Positions 50,950 to 58,876 of a stretch of 64,000 nucleotides of DNA are shown here, piece after piece. Under the pieces are notes generated by a model. That model worked only from the letters and a program-made list of their open reading frames with translations. It was not told where the DNA came from and did not search any database. Positions within the stretch are counted from its first letter, which is position 1. Each line of letters starts with the position of its first letter. A program made the position numbers and the translations under genes. Location of the stretch: contig CAVRQR010000013.1 of NCBI GenBank assembly GCA_963723495.1, positions 1-64,000 of the forward strand, given 5' to 3'. Source of the stretch: Gp6-AA40 sp963723495 (GTDB lineage: Bacteria; Acidobacteriota; Vicinamibacteria; Vicinamibacterales; UBA2999).

Positions 50950-51890
50950 CGATGCGTCGTGGGCCGGGTCTTGCTGTTCAGATCCGGCAGGTATGCCCCA
51001 TCGACAAATGGCGGGTCCTTAAACCAGGACCCGCCCTGCTGCTTGCCATGCTCGTGTCTCTTGTCTGTGCGGAGGCCGCCTCCGCACAGACCAAGCCTGC
51101 CTCGCCGAAGCCTGGTTCGTCTCAGCCAGGCGGAGGCGGCGGACAGTTCCGCGTGTGCGCTGACCCGGAGAACATGCCGCACTCGAACCAGAAGCAAGAG
51201 GGCTTCGAGAACAAGATTGCCGATCTGATCGCGAAGGACTTTGCCGCATCGACTCGATACACCTGGTGGGGGCAGCGGCGCGGCTTCATCCGAAACACGA
51301 TGAATGCCACCCTCGAAGAAGGACGATGTGACGTCGTCATCGGCGTGCCGGAAGGGTACGATCTGGTGACGCCGACGAAGCCGTACTATCGATCGACCTA
51401 TGTGTTCGTGTATCCCAGGGACAAGGGGCCGCAGGTCAAGTCTCTGGACGATCCAGTGCTCAAGAAGGTGAAGATCGGTGTGCACCTGCTTGGTGATGAC
51501 TACACGAATCCGCCACCCGTTCATGAGTTGTCGAAGAGAGGCGTTGTCGGCAACCTGGTTGGGTTCAGCACATTCTATTCGGCAGAGAATCCACCGAGCT
51601 CCATCGTCGATGCCGTGGCCAGCGGCAAGGTGGACATTGCGATTGTCTGGGGGCCGGCTGCTGGATATTTCGTCAAACAGCAGCGCGTGCCATTGGTTAT
51701 GGTGCCTGTACCATCAGGTAAAGGGGACCTGCCCTTCGAGTTCGGTATCTCGATGGGGGTCAAGCCGGGCAATCAGGAACTGAAACTTCGATTGGAAAAG
51801 GTGATCGAGACGCGGCGCGCGGAGATCACGAAGATACTGAACGATTTCAACGTCCCGCTCGTGGAGGGGAAGGCAGGCTCGAAGCGATGA
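50946..51890 (+). CDS. xoxJ: XoxJ-like periplasmic substrate-binding protein
   Basis: A family-3 type solute-binding protein of the quinoprotein-associated group (MoxJ/XoxJ). Motifs: RVCADPENMPHSNQKQEGFENKIADLIA, TWWGQRRGFIRNTMNA, CDVVIGVPEGYDLVTPTKPYYRSTYVFV and GPAAGYFVKQQ. The leader is long, with the signal core at about residues 32-48. Its start overlaps the xoxF stop and its stop overlaps the next start, so the three genes are coupled. XoxJ is thought to help activate the dehydrogenase. Confidence 0.88.
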   Translation: MTMRRGPGLAVQIRQVCPIDKWRVLKPGPALLLAMLVSLVCAEAASAQTKPASPKPGSSQPGGGGGQFRVCADPENMPHSNQKQEGFENKIADLIAKDFAASTRYTWWGQRRGFIRNTMNATLEEGRCDVVIGVPEGYDLVTPTKPYYRSTYVFVYPRDKGPQVKSLDDPVLKKVKIGVHLLGDDYTNPPPVHELSKRGVVGNLVGFSTFYSAENPPSSIVDAVASGKVDIAIVWGPAAGYFVKQQRVPLVMVPVPSGKGDLPFEFGISMGVKPGNQELKLRLEKVIETRRAEITKILNDFNVPLVEGKAGSKR

Positions 51891-52345
51891 TCACCAACAG
51901 GGCCCGGGCAGCTCTTACTAGCGCCGTTGCGCTTTTCCTTGCTGCTGTGGCTGGCACCGGTCCGGTCAGCGGACCTCTGACCAACACGGTGCTGTCGGCG
52001 CAGAGCACGTCGACGACCTACAAGGACGTGTACGACGGCTGGAAGTGGTGGCACGTGTACTGTTATCGCTGTCACGGCACCAACGCGGTCGCCACATCGC
52101 TCGCGCCGGACTTGATCGATCCGAACCGGAAACTCTCGAGCGCGCAGTTCCTGAAAGTTGTTCGTGACGGCATCCCCGACAAGGGCATGCAGGGGTGGGA
52201 CCAGCTGCTCGACACGAAACAGATCAACCAGATTCACCTCTACGTGCTGGCACGAACCGACAAGGTGTTACCTCCCGGACGCGTCGATGAGGTGGGCCCG
52301 AACGGTGGCCCATGGGTGCCGCCCAACGGCTGGCCCCGTCGCTGA
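51887..52345 (+). CDS. xoxG: XoxG-like c-type cytochrome
   Basis: Signal-anchor N-terminus and one haem site CYRCHGTN with an axial Met likely in DKGMQGWDQ. 152 residues. Starts by ATGA overlap with xoxJ. In this operon order (xoxF, xoxJ, xoxG) the cytochrome is the electron acceptor of the dehydrogenase. A Trp-rich tail (GGPWVPPNGWPRR) follows the haem domain. Confidence 0.87.
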   Translation: MITNRARAALTSAVALFLAAVAGTGPVSGPLTNTVLSAQSTSTTYKDVYDGWKWWHVYCYRCHGTNAVATSLAPDLIDPNRKLSSAQFLKVVRDGIPDKGMQGWDQLLDTKQINQIHLYVLARTDKVLPPGRVDEVGPNGGPWVPPNGWPRR

Positions 52346-52572
52346 GTCTCCCTGGCGTCCGGCTGCTTGACCCGCTGTCCCTTGGCGACGGCGGGCAGCC
52401 TGACCGTCTGTCCTCTGTAGATCCTTCATTTGCACGCGCTGGCCGGTGTCCATCCCGGCCGTGGTACGCCAGAGCCTGTCTCCCGCAAGCACTTGCTCGC
52501 GTGTGACTTCTCCCTGCTCGGGCTGGAATGGGCAGGCATCTTGCCATTCAAGAAGAAGCAGGGAGGACCAGC

Positions 52573-53325
52573 ATGTTGAAGAGGCTTATTTCCACTTCCG
52601 TGTTGGTGGTGCTTGTCGGAGCGGCAAGTGGCGCCAATGCGTTCACGTCCACATCAGACAAGCGGACGTATTTCACATTCAATCAGCCAGTCGCGCTCCC
52701 GGGCGTGACGCTTCCGGCGGGGACCTACATGTTCCGCCTGGCTGACGACACGACGAGTCGTAAGGTCATCCAGATTGCGAACAGGGAGGGCACCGAGAGC
52801 TTTGCCATGCTTCACACGATGCCCGTGTACCGAGCGGACGTGCCGCGAGAGCCTGAGATCCGGTTCATGGAGACCGCCTCGGGTGCACCAGTAGCGGTGA
52901 GGGCGTGGTGGAAGGACGGCGACCGGACAGGTTACGAGTTCATCTACTCACAGGAAGAACTCGCAAGACTGAACCGCGCGGCAGCAGCGGCCGAGCCCGA
53001 GGCTGAAGCGCGCATCGAGCCGCGAATTCCGGTCGACGCTGAACCGGCCGGTGAGCCTGTTGCCGAAGGACCGCTATCGGGTCCTGATGTTGTCGACGGT
53101 GACGGGCTTCATGTTGTCGACGGTGACGGGCTTCCGGCAGAGGAGCCCGAACTCGTAGCCCAGGCGCCTGCGAACCAGCAGGTTCCTCCGGCGCCTGAGC
53201 CACGGAGCGAGGTGCGACAGGAGACGCGTGAGGAGTTGCCGCGAACGGCAAGTCCGCTCGCGCTACTGCTCATCTCCGGCCTGGCTGCCACGGGCATCGG
53301 CCTGCGGTTGCTGCGGAAGTCGTAA
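52573..53325 (+). CDS. Surface protein with an LPxTG-like sorting signal
   Basis: Signal peptide (MLKRLISTSVLVVLVGAASGANA), a beta domain of about 110 residues (FNQPVALPGVTLPAGTYMFRLAD, common in acidobacteria), an acidic Pro/Glu-rich linker with a 24-base tandem repeat, and a C-terminus LPRTASPLALLLISGLAATG with a final RLLRKS. That is a sortase motif (LPxTA), a membrane helix and a basic end. GGGAGG precedes the ATG. A class D sortase is encoded two genes downstream, which makes this a likely substrate. Confidence 0.78.
   Translation: MLKRLISTSVLVVLVGAASGANAFTSTSDKRTYFTFNQPVALPGVTLPAGTYMFRLADDTTSRKVIQIANREGTESFAMLHTMPVYRADVPREPEIRFMETASGAPVAVRAWWKDGDRTGYEFIYSQEELARLNRAAAAAEPEAEARIEPRIPVDAEPAGEPVAEGPLSGPDVVDGDGLHVVDGDGLPAEEPELVAQAPANQQVPPAPEPRSEVRQETREELPRTASPLALLLISGLAATGIGLRLLRKS
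53087..53134 (+). repeat. Perfect 24-bp tandem duplication
   Basis: Two identical 24-base units, 53087-53110 and 53111-53134, encode the repeated segment VVDGDGL in the linker of the sortase-substrate protein. In-frame and exact, so likely recent. Confidence 0.95.
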
Positions 53326-53403
53326 ACCTAGGGGCATGGCTGACTCGTGACACGACGTGGGGAGGGGCGATCCTCCCCGCGTCGCTTCTGACAGAGGAAC
53401 ACC

Positions 53404-54339
53404 ATGCGCAGGCGTACCTACATCACGGCGGCAATCCTCGCTGTTGGTTTTCTCGTCAGCGCCTCGGCACAGACGCACTTCTCTGCGCGATCAGACCTTG
53501 TCGTGCTGAATGTCGCTGTCACCAATGACAAGGGCGGGTTCATCAGTGGACTGCCTGCCGACGCCTTCCAGGTGCGCGAAGAAGGGCGGCCGCAGGCGGT
53601 CAGTTTCTTCGCCGAGCAGGACGCACCAGCCACCATCGCCGTGCTCATCGATGCCAGCGGGAGCATGCTCGAGAACCGGGACCGCGTCATCGCCGGCATC
53701 ACCGAGTTCGCGAAAGCCAGTCATCCCGACGACGAGTTCATGCCACTCGTATTCAACGAGCACGTGACGGCGGTGCTGCCAACGCACCAACGCTTCACCA
53801 GCGATCCAGCGGAGCTGCGCGACGCTTTGACCGGGAATCTCAATGCCCGCGGACGGACGGCATTTCACGACGCGCTCGCGCACGCAGTCGACGCTATCGG
53901 ACACGGTAAGCATGAACGCAAGGTGCTCATCGTGCTCAGCGACGGCGGCGACAACGAAAGCCGACTGACGTTCAACGAGGCGTTCGAGCGAGTGTTAGCG
54001 TCGAACGTCGTCATCTACTCGATTGCGCTGGTTGATCCGCTGGCGCTCGACCACAACCCCAAGGCATTGAGACGCCTCGCCGATGGCACAGGCGGCCTGG
54101 CTTTCGAGCCCAAGAAGGTGGCGGACATCGGTCGCGTGTTTCAGTCGATCGGACGCGACATTCGAGGTCGGTACACATTGGCCTTCGCACCTGCCCAGGG
54201 CGAGACCGCCGGTCAGTTGAGACGCATCCGCGTCACGGTCGAGGCACCCGGGCATTCGGATCTGAAAGTCAGAACGCGTACGGGCTACGTGACGAGTCCA
54301 CCGACGCAGGCAACTAGTGCAGGTGAGGTCGCGCGATGA
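53404..54339 (+). CDS. Secreted VWA-domain protein (acidobacterial VWFA-related type)
   Basis: Signal peptide ending SASAQ, then a short N-terminal module (SDLVVLNVAVTNDKGGFISGL, FQVREEGRPQAVSFF) and a von Willebrand A domain with a complete MIDAS: VLIDASGSM, GRTAFHDAL and LSDGGDNE. 311 residues. The stop overlaps the sortase start (ATGA), so the two genes are coupled. VWA domains bind protein ligands through a metal, so it may act in assembly or adhesion of the sortase-linked surface protein. Confidence 0.87.
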   Translation: MRRRTYITAAILAVGFLVSASAQTHFSARSDLVVLNVAVTNDKGGFISGLPADAFQVREEGRPQAVSFFAEQDAPATIAVLIDASGSMLENRDRVIAGITEFAKASHPDDEFMPLVFNEHVTAVLPTHQRFTSDPAELRDALTGNLNARGRTAFHDALAHAVDAIGHGKHERKVLIVLSDGGDNESRLTFNEAFERVLASNVVIYSIALVDPLALDHNPKALRRLADGTGGLAFEPKKVADIGRVFQSIGRDIRGRYTLAFAPAQGETAGQLRRIRVTVEAPGHSDLKVRTRTGYVTSPPTQATSAGEVAR

Positions 54340-54941
54340 TCCGACGGTTTCTTGCGTTCCTCCTGGTGCTCGTGGGATTCGGAGTCTTGGTTGCGTCCGC
54401 GCTGGCGCTTTTCTGGTCGGACGACCTGCAGCGGATATACACGCCCGCACTGCCAAAGATCGAACAGTCTGAAGCAGCACCTGGCGACGATCGCGTTCAG
54501 GACGATCGCGATCAGAAGGTGACACTCGGCAAGCCGATCGGACTGCTCGAGATCCCCCGGCTGGGTCTCTCGTCCGTTGTGATCGAAGGTGATGATGTTG
54601 CGGCGCTCCTGTTCGGCGTCGGTCACCTCGCGGATACCCCTTTGCCCTGGCACGGAGGCAACAGCGTCCTGGCGGCGCACCGTGACACGTTCTTCCGCCC
54701 GCTGGCCGGGATTCGGCGCAACGACGTGATCAGATTCTCAACTGCCGATACCGAGTTCGAATACGTGGTGAAAGAGACGATGATCGTCGAGTCGACGGAC
54801 GTCGAGGTGCTCGATCCGACGGACACAGCGACGCTTACGTTGATTACGTGTTATCCCTTCGACTATATCGGGCCGGCACCGAATCGCTTCATCGTCAGGG
54901 CCGAACGGCGTTCGCGCATTCCGATCGAACCGGAAGCCTGA
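54336..54941 (+). CDS. Class D sortase
   Basis: N-terminal membrane anchor (FLAFLLVLVGFGVLVASALALF), then the sortase fold: IGLLEIPRLGLSSVVIEG, catalytic His in LAAHRDTFFRPL, catalytic Cys in LTLITCYPFDYIGPAP and Arg in NRFIVRAE. 201 residues, right for the family. Class D sortases occur in some Gram-negative groups, including acidobacteria. It is the third gene of an operon with a VWA protein and an LPxTA protein. Confidence 0.9.
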   Translation: MIRRFLAFLLVLVGFGVLVASALALFWSDDLQRIYTPALPKIEQSEAAPGDDRVQDDRDQKVTLGKPIGLLEIPRLGLSSVVIEGDDVAALLFGVGHLADTPLPWHGGNSVLAAHRDTFFRPLAGIRRNDVIRFSTADTEFEYVVKETMIVESTDVEVLDPTDTATLTLITCYPFDYIGPAPNRFIVRAERRSRIPIEPEA

Positions 54942-54949
54942 TATCGCAC

Positions 54950-55363
54950 CTAGAAATCGGTTGGAAGTGGCACGTTGCTGGCGTCGAAGTCCTTGACCGA
55001 GCCGTCACGAGCCTTCACGAAGCCAAGCAGGCAGCCGCGTGAACCATCGCGCAGCGGATGGCACCTTACCTTGATGGTGTCGCCAGCCTTGATGTACTCG
55101 TGCGTCACGCCGATGCGCTCGAGCGCATTGCGACTCGACGCTTCGAGCGACCACCGCAGCATGCGTCCGTCCGGACCTTTGACCTCGATGTAAATCCACG
55201 AGTGTGGATTGACCAGATGCACTTCCTTCACCACGCCCTCGATGTCGGTGAAGGTCTCGACGTAGTTGCCGTGGGAGTGGTGTGCTCGTGCGGACTGCAC
55301 CAGCGGGAACGCGGCTGCGACTGCACACAGTACGGTGAACGCGTGACGTCGTTGCCGCGTCAT
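54950..55363 (-). CDS. DUF6152 family secreted protein
   Basis: Signal peptide followed by RAHHSHGNY, then VVKEVHLVNPHSWIYIEV and RDGSRGCLLGFV, the DUF6152 pattern. Its ATG overlaps the stop of the upstream secreted-protein gene (ATGA). It ends eight bases from the convergent sortase gene. Third DUF6152 member of the window. The GDTLV-type domain is again near, here inside the fusion protein at 56584-58371. Confidence 0.82.
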   Translation of the reverse strand: MTRQRRHAFTVLCAVAAAFPLVQSARAHHSHGNYVETFTDIEGVVKEVHLVNPHSWIYIEVKGPDGRMLRWSLEASSRNALERIGVTHEYIKAGDTIKVRCHPLRDGSRGCLLGFVKARDGSVKDFDASNVPLPTDF

Positions 55364-56094
55364 CTTGCACCACCTTGTGGAGCAGTAGCCGGAGCGCCTG
55401 TTCCTGGCCCGGCGCCCGCAGGCCGAGCGAGTGGAGGTGGCGGGTAGTCGTTGTCGTAGTAGTCGCGATACCGAACGCCGTTGCCATCCTTGTCTACGAA
55501 TCCAAGCGACTGCTGAAAAAGTCCCGGTTCGGGATCGCCCTCCGGCACGGTGCCCTCGAGGATGTAGAGCCTGTTTTCGTGCATGTAGATCGCCACGAAG
55601 GTTCGCGACTGATCCTTGTTGTTGGTCAACTGGAGTTGATGCCCTTCCACCAGGTCGATGAAGTTCCACATGAAGTGGGTCACCTTGGCGTCGCGCTGCA
55701 TGAACTGCCAGGACGCCCAGACCAGCGCACCACGGACGTCGGTCTTCCAGTAGCCAGCGCCCACGGCAAACCCGGCACCGATACCCGTGCACCGTTCGTC
55801 GGCGAACGGCGGACACGTCTTGGCCTTGTCAGTCAGGAGCTTCTCGATCGGACGATAGTCGACGACAGTGACGGAGTAGCGTTCCTGGTCGCGCGCGACA
55901 CGATAGACGCGTGCGGGAAGGTCCGCACCGTATTCCGAGGTGAAAGTTGTCTGCGTGACGGTCGGCGCGCCGGGGAAATTCACCCTGAAGCCATCGTCGC
56001 GGCTGACGAAGTCAGTCCACTCTTGCGCCGGTGCTGGCGTCACCGACAACAGGATGAACACTGCCGTCACGGTCACGGTTGAGATCAGACGCAT
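55360..56094 (-). CDS. Secreted protein of unknown function
   Basis: Signal peptide (LISTVTVTAVFILLSVTPAPAQ), then a domain beginning EWTDFVSRDDGFRVNFPGAPTV with ALVWASWQFMQRDAKV and RTFVAIYMHENRLYILEG, and a Pro/Gly/Ala-rich tail after DNDYPPP. The opening FxSRDDGFxVxFPG is a common start for small secreted proteins of this phylum. 244 residues, intact. Translationally coupled to the DUF6152 gene that follows. Function unknown. Confidence 0.7.
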   Translation of the reverse strand: MRLISTVTVTAVFILLSVTPAPAQEWTDFVSRDDGFRVNFPGAPTVTQTTFTSEYGADLPARVYRVARDQERYSVTVVDYRPIEKLLTDKAKTCPPFADERCTGIGAGFAVGAGYWKTDVRGALVWASWQFMQRDAKVTHFMWNFIDLVEGHQLQLTNNKDQSRTFVAIYMHENRLYILEGTVPEGDPEPGLFQQSLGFVDKDGNGVRYRDYYDNDYPPPPLARPAGAGPGTGAPATAPQGGAR

Positions 56095-56184
56095 GACTGG
56101 GCCCTCGAGATGTCGGTCCGGCTGACCGCCTTCGCCAAGGCTATGGCGAGTCAGGAAGCCGGACGCTACGCCCGCAAGATAACA

Positions 56185-56568
56185 CTAAGCGGGTACGGGC
56201 CGATGATCGTTCAGTGCCAACCAGCCGCGTGCGATGCGATAGATGAACCAGAGCGCGACCACACCGAGCGGCACCCAGACGATCAGGACTCCGAGGCCCA
56301 AAGTGATCAGGACGAAGGCCCAGCAGAGGCAGACCCAGAGCAGTCCCCACCAGAACGTGCGGATCTGCCACAGGAAGTGCGACTCCAGCCATGTGCCTCG
56401 CACGTCGCTCCGCTTCACGTAGTTGAGAATCACGGCAATGATCGAAGGCCAGCCGATCAGGAAGGCCCCGACGATCGTGGCGGCGCCGAGTATCCCCGTC
56501 AGCAGGCTGAGTGCGTGTAACCCGTAGATGATGTGCGTCCAGGTTGTCAGGCTTCGCTCGTCAGTCAT
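56185..56568 (-). CDS. DUF4870-like multi-pass membrane protein
   Basis: 127 residues with three or four hydrophobic segments: THIIYGLHALSLLTGILGAATIVGAFLI, IIAVILNYVKR, WWGLLWVCLCWAFVLITLGLGVLIVWVP and VVALWFIYRIARGW. The segment RGTWLESHFLWQIRTFWW is typical of this small membrane family. Follows the MBL fusion gene at 56584-58371 by 15 bases on the same strand and could be co-transcribed. Confidence 0.75.
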   Translation of the reverse strand: MTDERSLTTWTHIIYGLHALSLLTGILGAATIVGAFLIGWPSIIAVILNYVKRSDVRGTWLESHFLWQIRTFWWGLLWVCLCWAFVLITLGLGVLIVWVPLGVVALWFIYRIARGWLALNDHRPVPA

Positions 56569-56583
56569 TGGGCGTCGCGGGCC

Positions 56584-58371
56584 TCAGCGCGTGGATGTCG
56601 TGCGGGGCGTGAGGCTGCTGTACACAGCTTCGACGAACATGTCGGTCGTCCAGTTCCCGGCCGTCGCGCCGTAGCGGGAATCGTAGTCGAGCGTCGGCCG
56701 TGCGGCCTTCACCTGCTCGAGTGTCATCCCCTTTGTGATCATCGCCTGGACGCGGTCGCGGACGATGGTGACCATGTCGCGGTATTCGAGTACATCGAAC
56801 TCGTCGGAGATGCGGCCGTGGCCAGGGATCACGAACGTGCCGCCTTCCTCGTGGTGTGCGGGAACCGCCAGGTCCAGCACCAGATTGAGGCCATTGATGA
56901 TGCCCTGCACGCTGCCGCCCTTTTGAAGATCGATCACCGGGTAGCTGTCCGTGCGATAGATGTCTCCAGTCGCCACGACGTCAGATCGCCGGAAGAAGAC
57001 GATACTGTCACCATCGGTGTGGGCAGCAGGGATGTGGTACATCAAGACCGGCTCGCCGTTGAAGTAGATCTCCTTCTCGCGACCGATGAAGGTCTCACTT
57101 GGAGCAGCAGAGGCAGGGAGGTGGCTCATGCGGCTGGCGACGTTGTCGTGCGCGAGTACCTTGACGGCGGTCTGTGAGCCACCCGGCGTGTTGATGATCG
57201 TCCACGTGTTCGCCGAGCCGAGCGACTTGCCCATCGCCTCGTTGCCGCCGATGTGATCGGCATCCGCGCTGGTGTTGAGCAGGTATCGCACGGGCTTGTT
57301 CGACTGTGCGATCTTCTTGATCTCTGACAGCACCTTCTCCGTCAATGGGCCGGACTTCGAATCGACCATGATCGAGCCTGATGGTCCCACCTGCACGGTG
57401 ACGTTGCTGCCTCCGCCGGCAATCAGGTAGACGTTGGCCTGCACGTGCAGGACCTCGATCTCACCGGTATCCGGGTTCTTCGCCTGGCTCACGCGTGGCG
57501 CCGCGGCCGGACTGACTTTCGCACCGCGCTTCAGCTGCTCCTGGTACTCGGGGTAGATCGTCTCGGGCCCGCCCCTGACGGCCACCGCGGGCGCGCCGGT
57601 ACGCTTGACGAACTCGTCGAGGTACGGATTCTCTCCCGGCAGGTAATGTGGCACTTCACCCTTGGGGCGGCCGGTGATCTCCTCCACGTACTCACAGGGC
57701 CAGGTCCACGCTAGGTTGTCCAGCGTCGCGATCTGGAAGTCAGTCGTGCGGACCATCGGTTCGGCGAGGTACACAGGATCCGAGATGATCGCGACATGGG
57801 TGAGGTACTTGTCGTGCCGGATGAAGCGTTCGACCATGGTGGTCTGATCGCTTTCCGGGACACCGTTGCGCCTCAGCCAGCCTTGCTTCATGTGCGTCGT
57901 CGTGACGACCAGGTGATTGCCTTCCCAGCGGCCGGTCGAGAAGCCCATGAATGTATGCGGAGCATAGGGCGAAGGGTGCGGCCGTCCGTCCATCCAGATC
58001 GTCCGCGTCTGCTCGTAGGTGCTGATGTAGTTCTTGATGGCGATGACCTGCTGCGTCTCTGGATCCTTTTCTTCCCAGATCCGCAGGTTGAGCGGGCCAT
58101 GGTAGATGTAGGGCGCCACGTGCACGCGGCACTGGTGCTCCTGCAGCGTCAGTCGTGACGCGTCCCAGCTTTCGGCGAACAGACGCGCGGCGTCGTTGAG
58201 TGGGATTCCCGAGTAGTCGCCGAGGTCGGGACCGGGCCCGCGATCCTGCTCGTCTTCGTGCGTGCGATAAGGAATCCAGTTGCCGGCGAGCATGACCTGC
58301 GCCGATGCCGGCACGCTCCACAGGACCACAGCAATCACGAAGGGAAGAACAGCAGACCGTCTCAGCGACAT
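56584..58371 (-). CDS. Secreted fusion of a GDTLV-family domain and an MBL-fold domain with altered metal motif
   Basis: Signal peptide ending PASAQ. Residues about 30-260 form the domain shared with the proteins at 27.0, 42.5 and 45.5 kb (EHQCRVHVAPYIYHGP, GFSTGRWEGNHLVVTTTHM, MVERFIRHDKYLTHVAIISDP, WPCEYVEE). From about residue 300 there is an MBL-fold domain: NVYLIAGGGSNVTVQVG, YLLNTSADADHIGGN, HIPAAHTDGDSIVFF, VVATGDIYRTDSYPVID and FVIPGHGRISDE. The usual HxHxDH reads SxDxDH, so two metal-binding His are missing. 595 residues, intact. Confidence 0.8.
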   Translation of the reverse strand: MSLRRSAVLPFVIAVVLWSVPASAQVMLAGNWIPYRTHEDEQDRGPGPDLGDYSGIPLNDAARLFAESWDASRLTLQEHQCRVHVAPYIYHGPLNLRIWEEKDPETQQVIAIKNYISTYEQTRTIWMDGRPHPSPYAPHTFMGFSTGRWEGNHLVVTTTHMKQGWLRRNGVPESDQTTMVERFIRHDKYLTHVAIISDPVYLAEPMVRTTDFQIATLDNLAWTWPCEYVEEITGRPKGEVPHYLPGENPYLDEFVKRTGAPAVAVRGGPETIYPEYQEQLKRGAKVSPAAAPRVSQAKNPDTGEIEVLHVQANVYLIAGGGSNVTVQVGPSGSIMVDSKSGPLTEKVLSEIKKIAQSNKPVRYLLNTSADADHIGGNEAMGKSLGSANTWTIINTPGGSQTAVKVLAHDNVASRMSHLPASAAPSETFIGREKEIYFNGEPVLMYHIPAAHTDGDSIVFFRRSDVVATGDIYRTDSYPVIDLQKGGSVQGIINGLNLVLDLAVPAHHEEGGTFVIPGHGRISDEFDVLEYRDMVTIVRDRVQAMITKGMTLEQVKAARPTLDYDSRYGATAGNWTTDMFVEAVYSSLTPRTTSTR

Positions 58372-58445
58372 CGCAGCGTGCTCCTATCGGCAGCCCGGAA
58401 CCCTCGGAAGACTAACACGTCCACGTCGATCGGACGTCACTCACC

Positions 58446-58491
58446 TTGACATTCTAGGCGAGAGGGCGTAGCCTCGCTCACCTAGAATGTC
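58446..58491 (+). promoter_or_regulatory. PadR promoter and operator, probably with a leaderless start
   Basis: TTGACA (58446-58451), 17 bases, TAGCCT (58469-58474). An 11-bp perfect inverted repeat, GACATTCTAGG (58448-58458) and CCTAGAATGTC (58481-58491), with three more pairs inside, overlaps the -35 box and the start codon. The ACAT...ATGT ends are typical of PadR operators. Confidence 0.75.
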
Positions 58492-58840
58492 TACCAAGAC
58501 CGAGCAAGAGAAAGTCGCCCTTCTTCAAGGCACGCTCGACCTGCTGATCCTGCGCACCCTGCGCCTCGGTCCGGCGCACGGCCACGCGATCGTCAAAGCA
58601 ATCGAGAGCGGCTCGAATGACGTGCTGCTGGTCGAGCAGGGATCGCTGTACCCCGCATTGCACCGATTGATCGCGCGTGGGTGGATCACCTTCGATGAAG
58701 GGACCTCCGAGAACAACCGTCGCGCCAAGTTCTACCGACTGACCGCGAAGGGACGTAAGCAGCTCGATATCGAGACGAGCCGGTGGGAGAAGCTGGCGGG
58801 AGCAATCGCCCGCATTCTGCGGCCCGCTGAGCAGCAATAA
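58487..58840 (+). CDS. PadR-family transcriptional regulator
   Basis: 117 residues, the acidobacterial PadR type: KVALLQGTLDLLILRTLRLGPAHGHAI, then the wing QGSLYPALHRLIARGWI and KFYRLTAKGRKQLDIE. No Shine-Dalgarno site precedes the ATG, and the -10 box is only 13 bases away, so the mRNA is probably leaderless. A palindromic operator covers the promoter and start codon, fitting autorepression. It heads an operon with two ADOP permeases. Confidence 0.92.
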   Translation: MSTKTEQEKVALLQGTLDLLILRTLRLGPAHGHAIVKAIESGSNDVLLVEQGSLYPALHRLIARGWITFDEGTSENNRRAKFYRLTAKGRKQLDIETSRWEKLAGAIARILRPAEQQ

Positions 58841-58876
58841 AGGTCGGCCCTTCAGCGCGTCGAGAGTGAGACGACG

